Counted from the stretch's first letter, positions 9,016 through 16,161 are shown. The stretch: 18,871 nucleotides of DNA from Opitutia bacterium UBA7441 (GCA_002480015.1 DLQD01000137.1:1-18871), one strand, 5' to 3'. Numbers and translations are program-made. The notes: generated by a model from the sequence alone, not told the origin.

Positions 9016-9195
9016 GGATCCGGCGATCCGGCTCTGGTTTTCGGGCTGGGTAACTGGGGGGCTTTTTTCGATGCGGGCAAATTGAAGCCTGCTGAAACGG
9101 AGTTCAACCTTGGATTCGTGCCAGAATTCTGGAATGGCTGCGTGACCTATGCCCCGTTAGTACTAGCTGCGGCCAAGGCCGAACGAGACGACTGA
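9013..9195 (+). pseudogene. Possible C-terminal gene remnant, unrecognised
   Basis: The plus strand is open for 60 codons from just after a TAG (9010-9012) to a TGA at 9193-9195, with no good start codon. The translation includes PALVFGLGNWGAFFDAGK and FVPEFWNGCVTYAPLVL, which has a protein-like composition (aromatic, Gly- and Pro-containing, no low complexity). I cannot assign a family. It may be the tail of a lost gene or a chance open frame. Confidence 0.25.
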
Positions 9196-9325
9196 GCCGT
9201 TAAACTCTAAGCTCTTTAGGCAGAGAATCTCTTCGGCTCTAGCAGTGGCGCAAGAAATGTTAAAAAAAGTATGCGAGAGAAAGGTCTTTGCTGACAAGCT
9301 CGATGGGTGCCATTAAATCCACGGG

Positions 9326-9404
9326 GGGACACAAACCGCAACAGTTGCCGGAACTGGTCCCGCACCTAAAGGAGCGGACATACGTATGCGGCTTCCTTTA
9401 GGTG
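9326..9404 (+). ncRNA. Structured leader RNA candidate upstream of rpmI
   Basis: Stem A: GGGAC (9326-9330) plus CAGTT (9342-9346) pair with the contiguous AACTG-GTCCC (9352-9361), giving 10 bp interrupted by an 11-nt one-sided bulge and closed by loop GCCGG. Stem B: CACCTAAAGGA (9363-9373) pairs perfectly with TCCTTTAGGTG (9394-9404); its interior holds the 10-bp palindrome CATACGTATG (9379-9388). The two stems are nearly adjacent. A ribosomal-protein autoregulatory leader is the favoured reading because L20 controls this operon in E. coli and Bacillus; no match to a known leader class is claimed. Confidence 0.45.
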
Positions 9405-9450
9405 GCCGCCTGACCCGGTATTTAAATAGGACCTAGCTCGATAATTTCTC

Positions 9451-9500
9451 GCTTTTCCCCTTTACAAGCGTGGGGGAAAGCTATGTTTTCCTCCTCTTTT
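9451..9500 (+). terminator. Possible attenuator hairpin ahead of rpmI
   Basis: GCTTTTCCCC (9451-9460) pairs with GGGGGAAAGC (9472-9481), 10 bp with one G-U, over an 11-nt loop. T-rich sequence follows (TATGTTTTCCTCCTCTTTT). The rpmI ATG is 31 nt downstream of the stem. The T-tract is broken by C residues, so termination would be weak or conditional, as expected of an attenuator. Confidence 0.4.
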
Positions 9501-9511
9501 CCAAATTTCTC

Positions 9512-9703
9512 ATGCAGAAAACACGCAAATCCATCGCTAAACGCTTCAAGAAGACCGGAACTGGTAAGCTGCTCCGCCGCACGCCAGGTCACCGTCACCT
9601 TCTTCGTAACAAAAGTGTCAAGCAGCGCCGCCGTGCAGGTAGCAGTAAATTGGTCGCCCCCGGCCAACGTGCTAACCTCATCCGTGGTCTGCCTTTCGCA
9701 TAA
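9512..9703 (+). CDS. rpmI: 50S ribosomal protein L35
   Basis: A 63-residue, very basic protein, the normal length for bL35. It begins MQKTRKSIAKRFKKTGTGKL and contains the hallmark RTPGHRHLLRNKS and KQRRR segments, ending LVAPGQRANLIRGLPFA. It binds 23S rRNA in the large subunit. A longer frame from 9470 would begin inside the hairpin and add hydrophobic residues foreign to L35, so the ATG at 9512 is right. No Shine-Dalgarno precedes it; the leader is pyrimidine-rich. rplT follows 91 nt later on the same strand. Confidence 0.96.
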   Translation: MQKTRKSIAKRFKKTGTGKLLRRTPGHRHLLRNKSVKQRRRAGSSKLVAPGQRANLIRGLPFA

Positions 9704-9732
9704 TAAGGAGCCGTTTAATAATTATAACTCAC

Positions 9733-9769
9733 GCTAGCCGGGTAACATGAAAATGGGCGACCTGGCAGC
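9733..9769 (+). promoter_or_regulatory. Hairpin in the rpmI-rplT spacer, possible L20 operator
   Basis: GCT-A-GCCGGGT (9733-9743, A bulged) pairs with ACCTGGC-AGC (9760-9769), ten pairs with one G-U, over a 16-nt loop rich in A and G. It ends 25 nt before the rplT ATG. Translational control of rplT by L20 binding to mRNA structures is known in E. coli; identity of this hairpin with such a site is inference. Confidence 0.35.
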
Positions 9770-9794
9770 GACCTAAAACGAGAGATACCACAAC

Positions 9795-10154
9795 ATGCCT
9801 AGAGCCACCAATGGTCCCGCGACGCTCGCACGTCGCAAAAAAGTTCTGAAAAAAGCCAAAGGCTATTTCGGAAACAAATCCCGTCTTTTCCGTTACGCAA
9901 AAGACGCCGTCGATCGCGCTGAAGTTTACGCTTACCGCGACCGCCGCAAGAAGAAGTCCGAGTTCCGCCAACTCTGGATCGTCCGTATCAACGCGATTTG
10001 CCGTAACAACGGCATCAACTACAGCCGTTTTATCCGTGGGATCAAAGCCGCGGGGATCGAAATGGACCGCAAACAGCTCTCCGAACTGGCGATCCACGAC
10101 GAGGCCGCTTTCCTTCAACTGATCGTGAAGGCGAAAGAGGCCAACGCCGCTTAA
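9795..10154 (+). CDS. rplT: 50S ribosomal protein L20
   Basis: A 119-residue basic protein of normal bL20 length. It starts MPRATNGPATLARRKKVLKKAKGYFG and has the signature blocks KSRLFRYAKDAV, AYRDRRKKKSEFRQLWIVRINA and GINYSRFIRGIK. L20 is needed early in 50S assembly and in many bacteria represses its own operon. Codon use is strongly biased to C-ending codons, as expected for a highly expressed gene. It ends 24 nt before the intrinsic terminator stem. Confidence 0.97.
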   Translation: MPRATNGPATLARRKKVLKKAKGYFGNKSRLFRYAKDAVDRAEVYAYRDRRKKKSEFRQLWIVRINAICRNNGINYSRFIRGIKAAGIEMDRKQLSELAIHDEAAFLQLIVKAKEANAA

Positions 10155-10178
10155 GTTCGATTGTAGATGATTTTTCGA

Positions 10179-10214
10179 AAGGCCGATGCCCGCAATGGGC
10201 TCGGCCTTTTTTTT
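10179..10214 (+). terminator. Rho-independent terminator of rpmI-rplT
   Basis: AAGGCCGA (10179-10186) pairs with TCGGCCTT (10201-10208), continued by GCCC/GGGC (10188-10191/10197-10200) after one bulged T, loop GCAAT, followed by an unbroken T run to 10214. This is the clearest terminator in the window. Confidence 0.95.
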
Positions 10215-10248
10215 CAATCAAGATCGGCTGCACCCGGAAGGATCGATC

Positions 10249-10276
10249 TTGACATTTCATGCCTTCATACTTTGAT
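10249..10276 (+). promoter_or_regulatory. Promoter candidate for the tro/ytg-like metal transport operon
   Basis: A perfect -35 TTGACA (10249-10254) is followed after 16 bp by TTTGAT (10271-10276, 4/6). The -10 lies inside the left arm of the palindrome at 10264-10291, so a bound repressor would block it. Predicted transcription starts near 10283, which would make the mRNA almost leaderless if translation begins at 10287. Confidence 0.5.
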
Positions 10277-10291
10277 GAGTCAAAGTATGAA
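10264..10291. promoter_or_regulatory. Perfect 12-bp-arm palindrome, metalloregulator operator candidate
   Basis: TTCATACTTTGA (10264-10275), spacer TGAG, then TCAAAGTATGAA (10280-10291): 24 of 24 arm bases pair. It overlaps the predicted -10 and both possible start codons (10275, 10287) of the first gene of the metal transporter operon. Size and symmetry fit a dimeric DtxR/MntR- or Fur/Zur-type repressor. The operon itself encodes a DtxR-type domain. Confidence 0.6.
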
Positions 10292-11282
10292 TTTCTATAA
10301 CTCATTTTTCGTAGGTGTATTCATATTTTTTACTCCGCTCGCCTTCGTCGGGTGCTCGGATCGATCTAGTGACATGGAGGCTTCAGCTGATTTCGCCGGA
10401 TCTTACCGGATCGTCTGCACAGTAGGTATGATTACGGATATCGCGCGCAATGTGGCGGGCGATCACGCCCAGGTGGCGGGCATTATCGGGGAGGGCGTCG
10501 ATCCGCACCTCTATAAGCCAACTCGGGGTGATGTGGTAAAACTCAGCCAGGCCGACGTGGTTTTCTATAACGGCTTGCTTCTGGAGGGCAAGATGACCGA
10601 TGTGCTGGTGCGGGTGGCGACGACAGGCATGCTAGTGCGAGCCGTGACGGAGGCCATCCTAGATGAGACGGATTACTTGCTGGAAAAAGATGATGGCTCC
10701 GAACACACGGACCCGCATGTCTGGATGGACGTCTCGGGTTGGCTGCGCGCGGTGCCTGTCGTGGCCGAAACTCTGTCCGAATTCGATCCTGAACACGCAG
10801 CGGACTACCGTGCCAACGCTGCGACCTATATGAATAAGCTCCAAGCGCTCGATATCTATACAAAGACTGCCATGGCCACGATTCCCGAAGGTCGTCGAGT
10901 ATTGGTGACGGCGCACGACGCCTTTCAGTATTTTGGGCGTGCTTACGGCATCGAGGTACGTGGTATCCAGGGAATCAGCACCGAGTCCGAGGCCGGAGTG
11001 CGAGATTTGGAGATGCTGGTGGACTTTATCGTCGAGCGCAAAGTCCCGGCCGTTTTCGTGGAAACTTCAGTCGCCGAGAAGAACGTCCGCGCATTGGTCG
11101 AGGGCGCCCGTGCGCGAGGCCACGAGGTGATCATCGGCGGTTCGCTCTTTTCCGACGCGATGGGGCAGGCGGGCACCTACGAAGGCTCTTACATCGGCAT
11201 GATCGACCACAATGTGACCACTATTGTGAACGCTCTAGGTGGACAAGCGGGGGGCTTTCGCCCAGTAGTGAGTGGTAAGTAG
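10275..11282 (+). CDS. troA: Metal ABC transporter substrate-binding lipoprotein, TroA/YtgA-like
   Basis: A 335-residue periplasmic metal-binding protein. An N-terminal hydrophobic signal ends in a lipobox-like FVGC (Cys27). Cluster A-I (TroA-type) ligands are visible: VDPH (His78), DPHVW (His148), TAHDAF (His214) and LFSDAMG (Asp294). The spacings 66 and 80 between the last three equal those of Treponema TroA as I recall them. GTYEGSYIGMIDHN is also TroA-like. The substrate is probably Mn2+, Zn2+ or Fe2+. The Glu/His-rich loop of typical ZnuA is missing, which argues against a pure zinc transporter. Start: ATG 10275 or 10287; the latter suits the promoter better, and neither has a Shine-Dalgarno. 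The last codons (PVVSGK) and the stop are encoded by a heptanucleotide array. Confidence 0.9.
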   Translation: MSQSMNFYNSFFVGVFIFFTPLAFVGCSDRSSDMEASADFAGSYRIVCTVGMITDIARNVAGDHAQVAGIIGEGVDPHLYKPTRGDVVKLSQADVVFYNGLLLEGKMTDVLVRVATTGMLVRAVTEAILDETDYLLEKDDGSEHTDPHVWMDVSGWLRAVPVVAETLSEFDPEHAADYRANAATYMNKLQALDIYTKTAMATIPEGRRVLVTAHDAFQYFGRAYGIEVRGIQGISTESEAGVRDLEMLVDFIVERKVPAVFVETSVAEKNVRALVEGARARGHEVIIGGSLFSDAMGQAGTYEGSYIGMIDHNVTTIVNALGGQAGGFRPVVSGK

Positions 11283-11292
11283 TGAGTGGTGA
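11265..11292. repeat. Heptanucleotide repeat array 2 (4 units)
   Basis: Four consecutive 7-mers of the form GTRGTRA, organised as two near-identical 14-mers (GTAGTGAGTGGTAA and the same with GA at the end). It spans the last five codons and stop of the troA-like gene and reaches to within 11 nt of the ATPase ATG. Here the purine-rich strand is the coding strand. Confidence 0.8.
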
Positions 11293-11303
11293 GTCGATTG
11301 ATT

Positions 11304-12113
11304 ATGAGCACAGCATCCGAACCATTAATGCAAAATGAGCAGACTGTGATTTCCCCGAAGTCGCTGCCGCTCACGATTCGCGATCTTACAGTGGCTTACC
11401 ACCGCAAACCAGTGATTTGGGATATTGATCTCACGATCCCGGAGGGGAAGCTGGTCAGTATCGTCGGGCCGAATGGGGCGGGGAAGACCACTTTGATTAA
11501 AGCCTGTCTCGACTTGATCCCGCGCTCCTCTGGAGAGGTGTCGATCTATGGGCAGCCTTATAAGCAGGCGCGCCAACGTGTGGGCTACGTGCCACAGCGC
11601 GAGAGTGTGGACTGGGATTTTCCGGTCAGCGCACTCGATGTGGTGGCGATGGGCACCTACGGGCAACTCGGTTGGTTTCGCCGCGTGAGTAAGCGCTCAA
11701 AGGCACTCTCCATGCAGGCGCTCGAACGGGTAGGACTGGCCGACTATGCGCACCGCCAGATCAGCCAGCTTTCCGGCGGACAGCAACAGCGCACCTTTCT
11801 CGCCCGCGCGTTAGTACAGGATGCTGATATCTATTTCATGGACGAACCTTTTGCTGCGGTCGACGCCGCAACCGAACGCGCCATCGTTGAGATGCTCAAA
11901 GAAATCCAGGAGCGTGGGAAAACGGTGCTCGTTGTGCACCACGATTTGGCTACGGTGCCGCAGTATTTCGATTGGACGGTGCTACTCAATATGCGCGTCG
12001 TCGCGGCGGGGCCGACCGACGAAGTGTTCAATCAACAAAACCTGCGCCGAACTTACGGGGGCAAATTGACCTTGCTCACCCAAGCAGCTAACGAAGTGGA
12101 GAGGAGCCGATAA
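11304..12113 (+). CDS. troB: Metal ABC transporter ATP-binding protein, TroB/YtgB-like
   Basis: A 269-residue ABC ATPase. Walker A GPNGAGKTT (55-63), Q-loop Gln98 in YVPQRE, signature LSGGQQQR (156-163), Walker B IYFMDEP (176-182; catalytic Glu181) and the switch His213 in VVHHDL. The sequence VDWDFPVSALDVVAMG after the Q-loop is typical of Mn/Zn/Fe importer ATPases. It energises the two membrane subunits downstream. I chose ATG 11304; a GTG at 11286 would start inside the repeat array. The spacer from the substrate-binding gene is 21 nt and to the permease gene 9 nt, so this is an operon. No Shine-Dalgarno. Confidence 0.95.
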   Translation: MSTASEPLMQNEQTVISPKSLPLTIRDLTVAYHRKPVIWDIDLTIPEGKLVSIVGPNGAGKTTLIKACLDLIPRSSGEVSIYGQPYKQARQRVGYVPQRESVDWDFPVSALDVVAMGTYGQLGWFRRVSKRSKALSMQALERVGLADYAHRQISQLSGGQQQRTFLARALVQDADIYFMDEPFAAVDAATERAIVEMLKEIQERGKTVLVVHHDLATVPQYFDWTVLLNMRVVAAGPTDEVFNQQNLRRTYGGKLTLLTQAANEVERSR

Positions 12114-12122
12114 ATAAACTCC

Positions 12123-13472
12123 ATGCCTGATTTCGCCGATATCTGGTACGTCCTTTTTCTGCGTGATTACAACACACGCCTGGTCGTGATCTGCACCATC
12201 TTGCTGGGCTGTGCCTGCGGTCTAATGGGAGGCTTCCTTCTCTTGCGCAAGCGCTCGTTGATGGGGGACATGCTCTCGCATGCGACCTTGCCAGGAGTGG
12301 GTTTGGCCTTCATGTTGGCAGTTTCGCTAGGTGGAAATGGCAAGTCGCTACCGATCTTGCTGATGGGTGCGGCCTTCTCCGGAGTGCTCGGTTGCTGGGC
12401 GGTGCTTTGCATACGGAACCACACACGGATTAAAGACGACGCGGCCATGGGCATCGTGCTCAGTGTCTTTTTTGGCGCAGGTGTAGCGGTGCTCGGATTG
12501 ATTCAAACGATGCCCGAGGGCAGTGCGGCTGGTTTGGAATCGTTTATCTATGGTAAGACCGCTTCGATGGTGGCGAGTGATTTTCAGATTCTCGTCATCG
12601 TTACGATCTCGGTGCTGATCTGCTCGCTACTTTTATTCAAAGAGTTTCGTTTGCTCTGTTTTGATGAGGCCTTTGCGGCAGCGCTTGGCTGGCCGGTCAA
12701 GTTTCTCGATGTGCTTCTACTTGCTTTGGTCACGGCAGTCACGGTAGCGGGCTTGCAGGCGGTTGGCTTGATTCTGATCATCGCATTCCTCATCACGCCG
12801 GCGGCTGCAGCGCGTTTTTGGACAAATCAGCTCGATCGTATGTTGCTGCTCTCCGCCCTGATCGGGGGTGCCAGCGGGTGGCTGGGGGCGAGCCTGAGCG
12901 CCTTCTTTCCCCGCCTGCCCGCCGGAGCGCTTATCGTGCTCGTCGCGGCCGTTTGTTTCGTGATCAGTATGTTGATCGGCACTGAGCGTGGTGTCCTCGT
13001 GCGCTACCTGCACCAAGTCCAGCTGAAAGGCCGTATCGGACGGCAACATTTATTGCGTGCTCTTTATGAAATCCTGGAGGGCGGACGCTCGCAAGGTGAG
13101 TTAGCTCTCCGCCCCGTTCCCTTCAGGCAGATTCGAGGGCGGCGGACGTGGAGTGACGCACATCTGCGGGATTACATCCGCCGTGCCTATCATGAAGGTC
13201 TGGTCGAGGCACCGACGAAGGACGATTCGATCCAACTGACAGTAGCTGGTCTGGCCGAGGCAGCGCACCTTACCCGTAACCACCGCCTCTGGGAACTCTA
13301 CCTCATCGAATACGCGGACGTGGCGACGAGCCGCGTCGACCGTGATGCCGATATGGTGGAGCATGTGCTCGGCGAAAAAATGGTCGCTCAGCTCGAAAGT
13401 AAATTGCAAACCTATCGGAGTGCCGGCAGCCTTGTGCCTGAAAGTCCGCACCCAATTATTCCGGGTGATTAA
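12123..13472 (+). CDS. troC: Metal ABC transporter permease fused to DtxR-type metalloregulator domain (YtgCR-like)
   Basis: 449 residues, where plain permeases of the ABC-3 family have about 280-300. Residues 1-290 are the permease, with about eight helices and the family block LRKRSLMGDMLSHATLPGVGLAF (split here as LRKRSLMGDM and LSHATLPGVG). Residues 300-430 resemble a DtxR/MntR repressor: a winged-helix part (LLRALYEILEGG ... LRDYIRRAYHEGLVE ... IQLTVAGLAEA) followed by the dimerisation and metal region NHRLWELYLIEYADV ... DADMVEHVLGEKMV. Aligned with DtxR, His387, Glu391, Glu413 and His414 keep the His79, Glu83, Glu105, His106 ligands, while Cys102 becomes Asp410 and His98 becomes Asp406, an Mn-regulator-like change. 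There is no C-terminal SH3 domain. Chlamydia YtgCR has the same fusion and gene order. Confidence 0.9.
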   Translation: MPDFADIWYVLFLRDYNTRLVVICTILLGCACGLMGGFLLLRKRSLMGDMLSHATLPGVGLAFMLAVSLGGNGKSLPILLMGAAFSGVLGCWAVLCIRNHTRIKDDAAMGIVLSVFFGAGVAVLGLIQTMPEGSAAGLESFIYGKTASMVASDFQILVIVTISVLICSLLLFKEFRLLCFDEAFAAALGWPVKFLDVLLLALVTAVTVAGLQAVGLILIIAFLITPAAAARFWTNQLDRMLLLSALIGGASGWLGASLSAFFPRLPAGALIVLVAAVCFVISMLIGTERGVLVRYLHQVQLKGRIGRQHLLRALYEILEGGRSQGELALRPVPFRQIRGRRTWSDAHLRDYIRRAYHEGLVEAPTKDDSIQLTVAGLAEAAHLTRNHRLWELYLIEYADVATSRVDRDADMVEHVLGEKMVAQLESKLQTYRSAGSLVPESPHPIIPGD

Positions 13473-13476
13473 AAGC

Positions 13477-14400
<924 letters not shown>

Positions 14401-14421
14401 AAAGCGCAAGGTGACTTATTT

Positions 14422-14437
14422 GGGAGCGATTGCTCCC
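14422..14437. terminator. Hairpin between convergent genes, weak terminator candidate
   Basis: GGGAGC-GATT-GCTCCC is a perfect 6-bp stem with a tetraloop in the 46-bp spacer between troD-like and the SMP-30 gene. No T-tract follows on either strand. The palindrome GAGCTAGCTC (14444-14453) lies next to it, over the SMP-30 stop. Confidence 0.35.
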
Positions 14438-14446
14438 TAGTCCGAG

Positions 14447-15322
14447 CTAGCTCCGGTATGCAAAGGCAGGCATACCTTGTACGCCCAAGCCGTCGATGAC
14501 GAAGACTCGTCCAGCCTCCGGTTCGTCGAGTCCAGCTTTGACACCTGTGGTCACGAAAAGGCGATCCAGTTTTGCGCCCCCGAAGGCGCAGGCAGTGGTC
14601 TCGATACAGGGCAGGTCGATGCGTTGTAGCTCTTTGTCCTTCGCTGGATCGAAGCGGACGACGCATCCCCCGTGGCAGAAGGCGACCCAAAGCATGCCTT
14701 CCGTGTCGATAGTCATGCCGTCCGGGGAGCTGGCGTAGCCGTGTGCGGCAGTATCGACGACGACATGTGGATTCTTAATCTCTCCGGTCGCGAGGTCGTA
14801 ATCGTAGGCGCGGATTTCCTGCGTCGGCGTATCGATATAGTACATCGTCGTTGCATCGGGGCTCCAGCATATGCCGTTGGAATTGGTTACGCCTGAAATT
14901 TTGAGGCTTAAAGAGCCGTCCGTATCCAGGCAGTAGAGGTTGGCCGTACCAGTGTCTTTGATCATGCTGATCGTGCCTGCCCAGAAGCGCCCGGCGGGGT
15001 CGCATTTGCCCTCGTTGAAGCGGTTTGTCCCCCGCAACGCCGACTCGGGGTCGGCAAGGGGGGTTTTCTTGCCGCTTTTCAGGTTGAGGAGTATGTAGCC
15101 GCTATCTCCGGCATAGATAATTTCGTCAGCCTTCTCAGTTGGCACGACGGTCCCGATGCGCTCGCCTACGTCCCATTCGTGTTCCTCATCACTGTCGGGT
15201 TGGAGAGTTCTGAGCTTACAGCCTTCAATATCGACGTAATAGAGCTGCTCTTGCCACCAAATGGGGCCCTCTCCCCATAGCGATACTGTGTTTCCGATGA
15301 CTTGGCTAGTTGGCGTTTTCAT
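14447..15322 (-). CDS. SMP-30/gluconolactonase/regucalcin-like protein
   Basis: A 291-residue six-bladed beta-propeller lactonase. GEGPIWW near the N terminus (Glu18), RFNEGKCDPAGRFWAGT (Asn103), SNGICWSPD (Asn149) and SSPDGMTID (Asp201) line up closely with the metal and substrate residues of regucalcin (Glu18, Asn103, Asn154, Asp204). Such enzymes hydrolyse aldonolactones in sugar-acid metabolism; the substrate cannot be assigned from the neighbours, as no sugar dehydrogenase is adjacent. There is no signal peptide, so it is cytosolic. The ATG at 15322 is the first start and is preceded by an inverted repeat rather than a Shine-Dalgarno. It is probably a single-gene unit. Confidence 0.92.
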   Translation of the reverse strand: MKTPTSQVIGNTVSLWGEGPIWWQEQLYYVDIEGCKLRTLQPDSDEEHEWDVGERIGTVVPTEKADEIIYAGDSGYILLNLKSGKKTPLADPESALRGTNRFNEGKCDPAGRFWAGTISMIKDTGTANLYCLDTDGSLSLKISGVTNSNGICWSPDATTMYYIDTPTQEIRAYDYDLATGEIKNPHVVVDTAAHGYASSPDGMTIDTEGMLWVAFCHGGCVVRFDPAKDKELQRIDLPCIETTACAFGGAKLDRLFVTTGVKAGLDEPEAGRVFVIDGLGVQGMPAFAYRS

Positions 15323-15336
15323 TCATAAGTTTATGA
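15323..15336. promoter_or_regulatory. Inverted repeat just upstream of the SMP-30 gene
   Basis: TCATAA-GT-TTATGA is a 6-bp-arm inverted repeat that abuts the start codon. It may be a regulator site controlling this sugar-lactonase gene; AT-rich and short, so chance is not excluded. Confidence 0.3.
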
Positions 15337-15370
15337 GCATTTTTTATTCTAAGGTCAATCAGTAGACGCA

Positions 15371-15401
15371 CAAAAGGTTATGCCAGAAGGATGACCTTTT
15401 G
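15371..15401. terminator. Long hairpin between vapC and the SMP-30 gene
   Basis: CAAAAGGTTAT (15371-15381) pairs with ATGACCTTTTG (15391-15401), 11 bp including one G-T, with a 9-nt loop. It lies downstream of vapC on the minus strand and separates the VapBC unit from the SMP-30 gene. The A/T pairs at the base supply only four U residues, so it is a weak intrinsic terminator candidate. Confidence 0.4.
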
Positions 15402-15472
15402 CTAATGCTTAACTGCGCGATACGATCGCTTGATTCGGATAAAAGCTTTGGGGAGAGAGCTTCGAATAATCA

Positions 15473-15898
15473 TTACGATACTTCGTCCGGCGCGTAGCAT
15501 CCTCCGTAGCCGGGTAGGTAGAGGCGCAGGCCGATCAGTTCGGCCATGAGCTCGAAGTGTTTATCCTTTGCATACACGCGCATATTCAGATCCATCGCCA
15601 TGCTCGCGATGAGGAGATCGTTCCACGGCAGGGTGTGCCCTTTGTCGCGGAGTTTCCATGCGTTCGACTTGGCAAGTTCCCAGTGCCTTTCTTCGGCAAG
15701 GCGGTAGGGGATACAGTCGAACCAGAAGGCGAGTTTTTTTCGATCCTCTTTTCGGGATCCCCCCATGAACTCCAGTTTGACTGGGCTGCACCAAGCCGCT
15801 TCGTACGCATCGAGCAAATTTTCGAGCCCGACCTTGTGGGCCAAGTCACCATCGCGGCGACTGGCCTCGATCCAAACGGATGTATCGACCAGAACCAT
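15473..15898 (-). CDS. vapC: VapC-type PIN-domain ribonuclease toxin
   Basis: A 141-residue PIN domain protein. The acidic active-site set is visible: Asp5 (LVDTSVWIE), Glu43 (KLEFMGG), Asp94 (PWNDLLIAS) and Asp112 (AKDKHFE). Length and motif order match VapC RNases, which cut tRNA or rRNA when freed from their antitoxin. The ATG at 15898 follows the antitoxin stop by 7 nt. The active site is complete, so the toxin is probably functional; the C terminus (GLRLYLPGYGGC) is slightly longer than the PIN core. Confidence 0.93.
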   Translation of the reverse strand: MVLVDTSVWIEASRRDGDLAHKVGLENLLDAYEAAWCSPVKLEFMGGSRKEDRKKLAFWFDCIPYRLAEERHWELAKSNAWKLRDKGHTLPWNDLLIASMAMDLNMRVYAKDKHFELMAELIGLRLYLPGYGGCYAPDEVS

Positions 15899-15905
15899 AT
15901 CGTCG

Positions 15906-16109
15906 CTAGCGATCCGCCGCTTCGATCTCGTCGTTGGTCGAAGGGTAGTCGAACGCGCCCTCGCGTAGCAAAGTGCCGAACTCCCGCGCTTTCTTCCGGT
16001 TAACGAACTCGGTCACAGCTTTGGCTACGGCAGGGCTTTTTTTACTCTCCCCAGTAATCCGAGCCAAGTCCTCCAAAGTGGATTCGTCGATATCTACGGT
16101 AATTCTCAT
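15906..16109 (-). CDS. vapB: VapB-family antitoxin
   Basis: A 67-residue protein. MRITVDIDESTLEDLARITG followed by a Lys/Val/Ala-rich helix (SPAVAKAVTEFVNRKKAREF) is a ribbon-helix-helix fold typical of VapB antitoxins; the acidic C-terminal tail (GAFDYPSTNDEIEAADR) would wrap the toxin. The ATG at 16109 is chosen; a TTG six codons upstream is less likely. Antitoxin before toxin with 7 nt between them is the classical order, and VapB normally represses the pair from its own promoter. Confidence 0.88.
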   Translation of the reverse strand: MRITVDIDESTLEDLARITGESKKSPAVAKAVTEFVNRKKAREFGTLLREGAFDYPSTNDEIEAADR

Positions 16110-16161
16110 TGCCGTATTTTTACTCAAAATGAATCAATTGCAATTAGTTTTTGATGCAAAT

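Larger units (their letters stand above)
9196..9511 (+). promoter_or_regulatory. Non-coding divergent region and rpmI leader
   Basis: No convincing gene is present. The right half (from about 9320) is rich in perfect short stems and probably forms the untranslated leader of rpmI-rplT. infC, which precedes rpmI in many bacteria, is absent. The left half (9196-9320) shows only A/T-rich stretches such as GTTAAAAAAAG and no clear promoter. Confidence 0.5.

Noticed and set aside
9196..9450. tRNA, SRP RNA, tmRNA or a known riboswitch in the non-coding gap
   Set aside because: No cloverleaf, CCA end, SRP loop or tmRNA-like end was found; only the stems reported for the rpmI leader are supported.
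9729..10217. Minus-strand 162-codon frame opposite rplT
   Set aside because: It is the complement of the highly biased rplT codons and the terminator; typical antisense artefact.
15473..16109. A novel defence island around VapBC
   Set aside because: The pair is an ordinary VapBC module between housekeeping genes; no further defence genes are present.
16110..16161. Promoter for vapBC (TTGCAA with AAAAAT 16 bp on, minus strand)
   Set aside because: Both hexamers are weak and the region is simply AT-rich; not strong enough to list as a feature.
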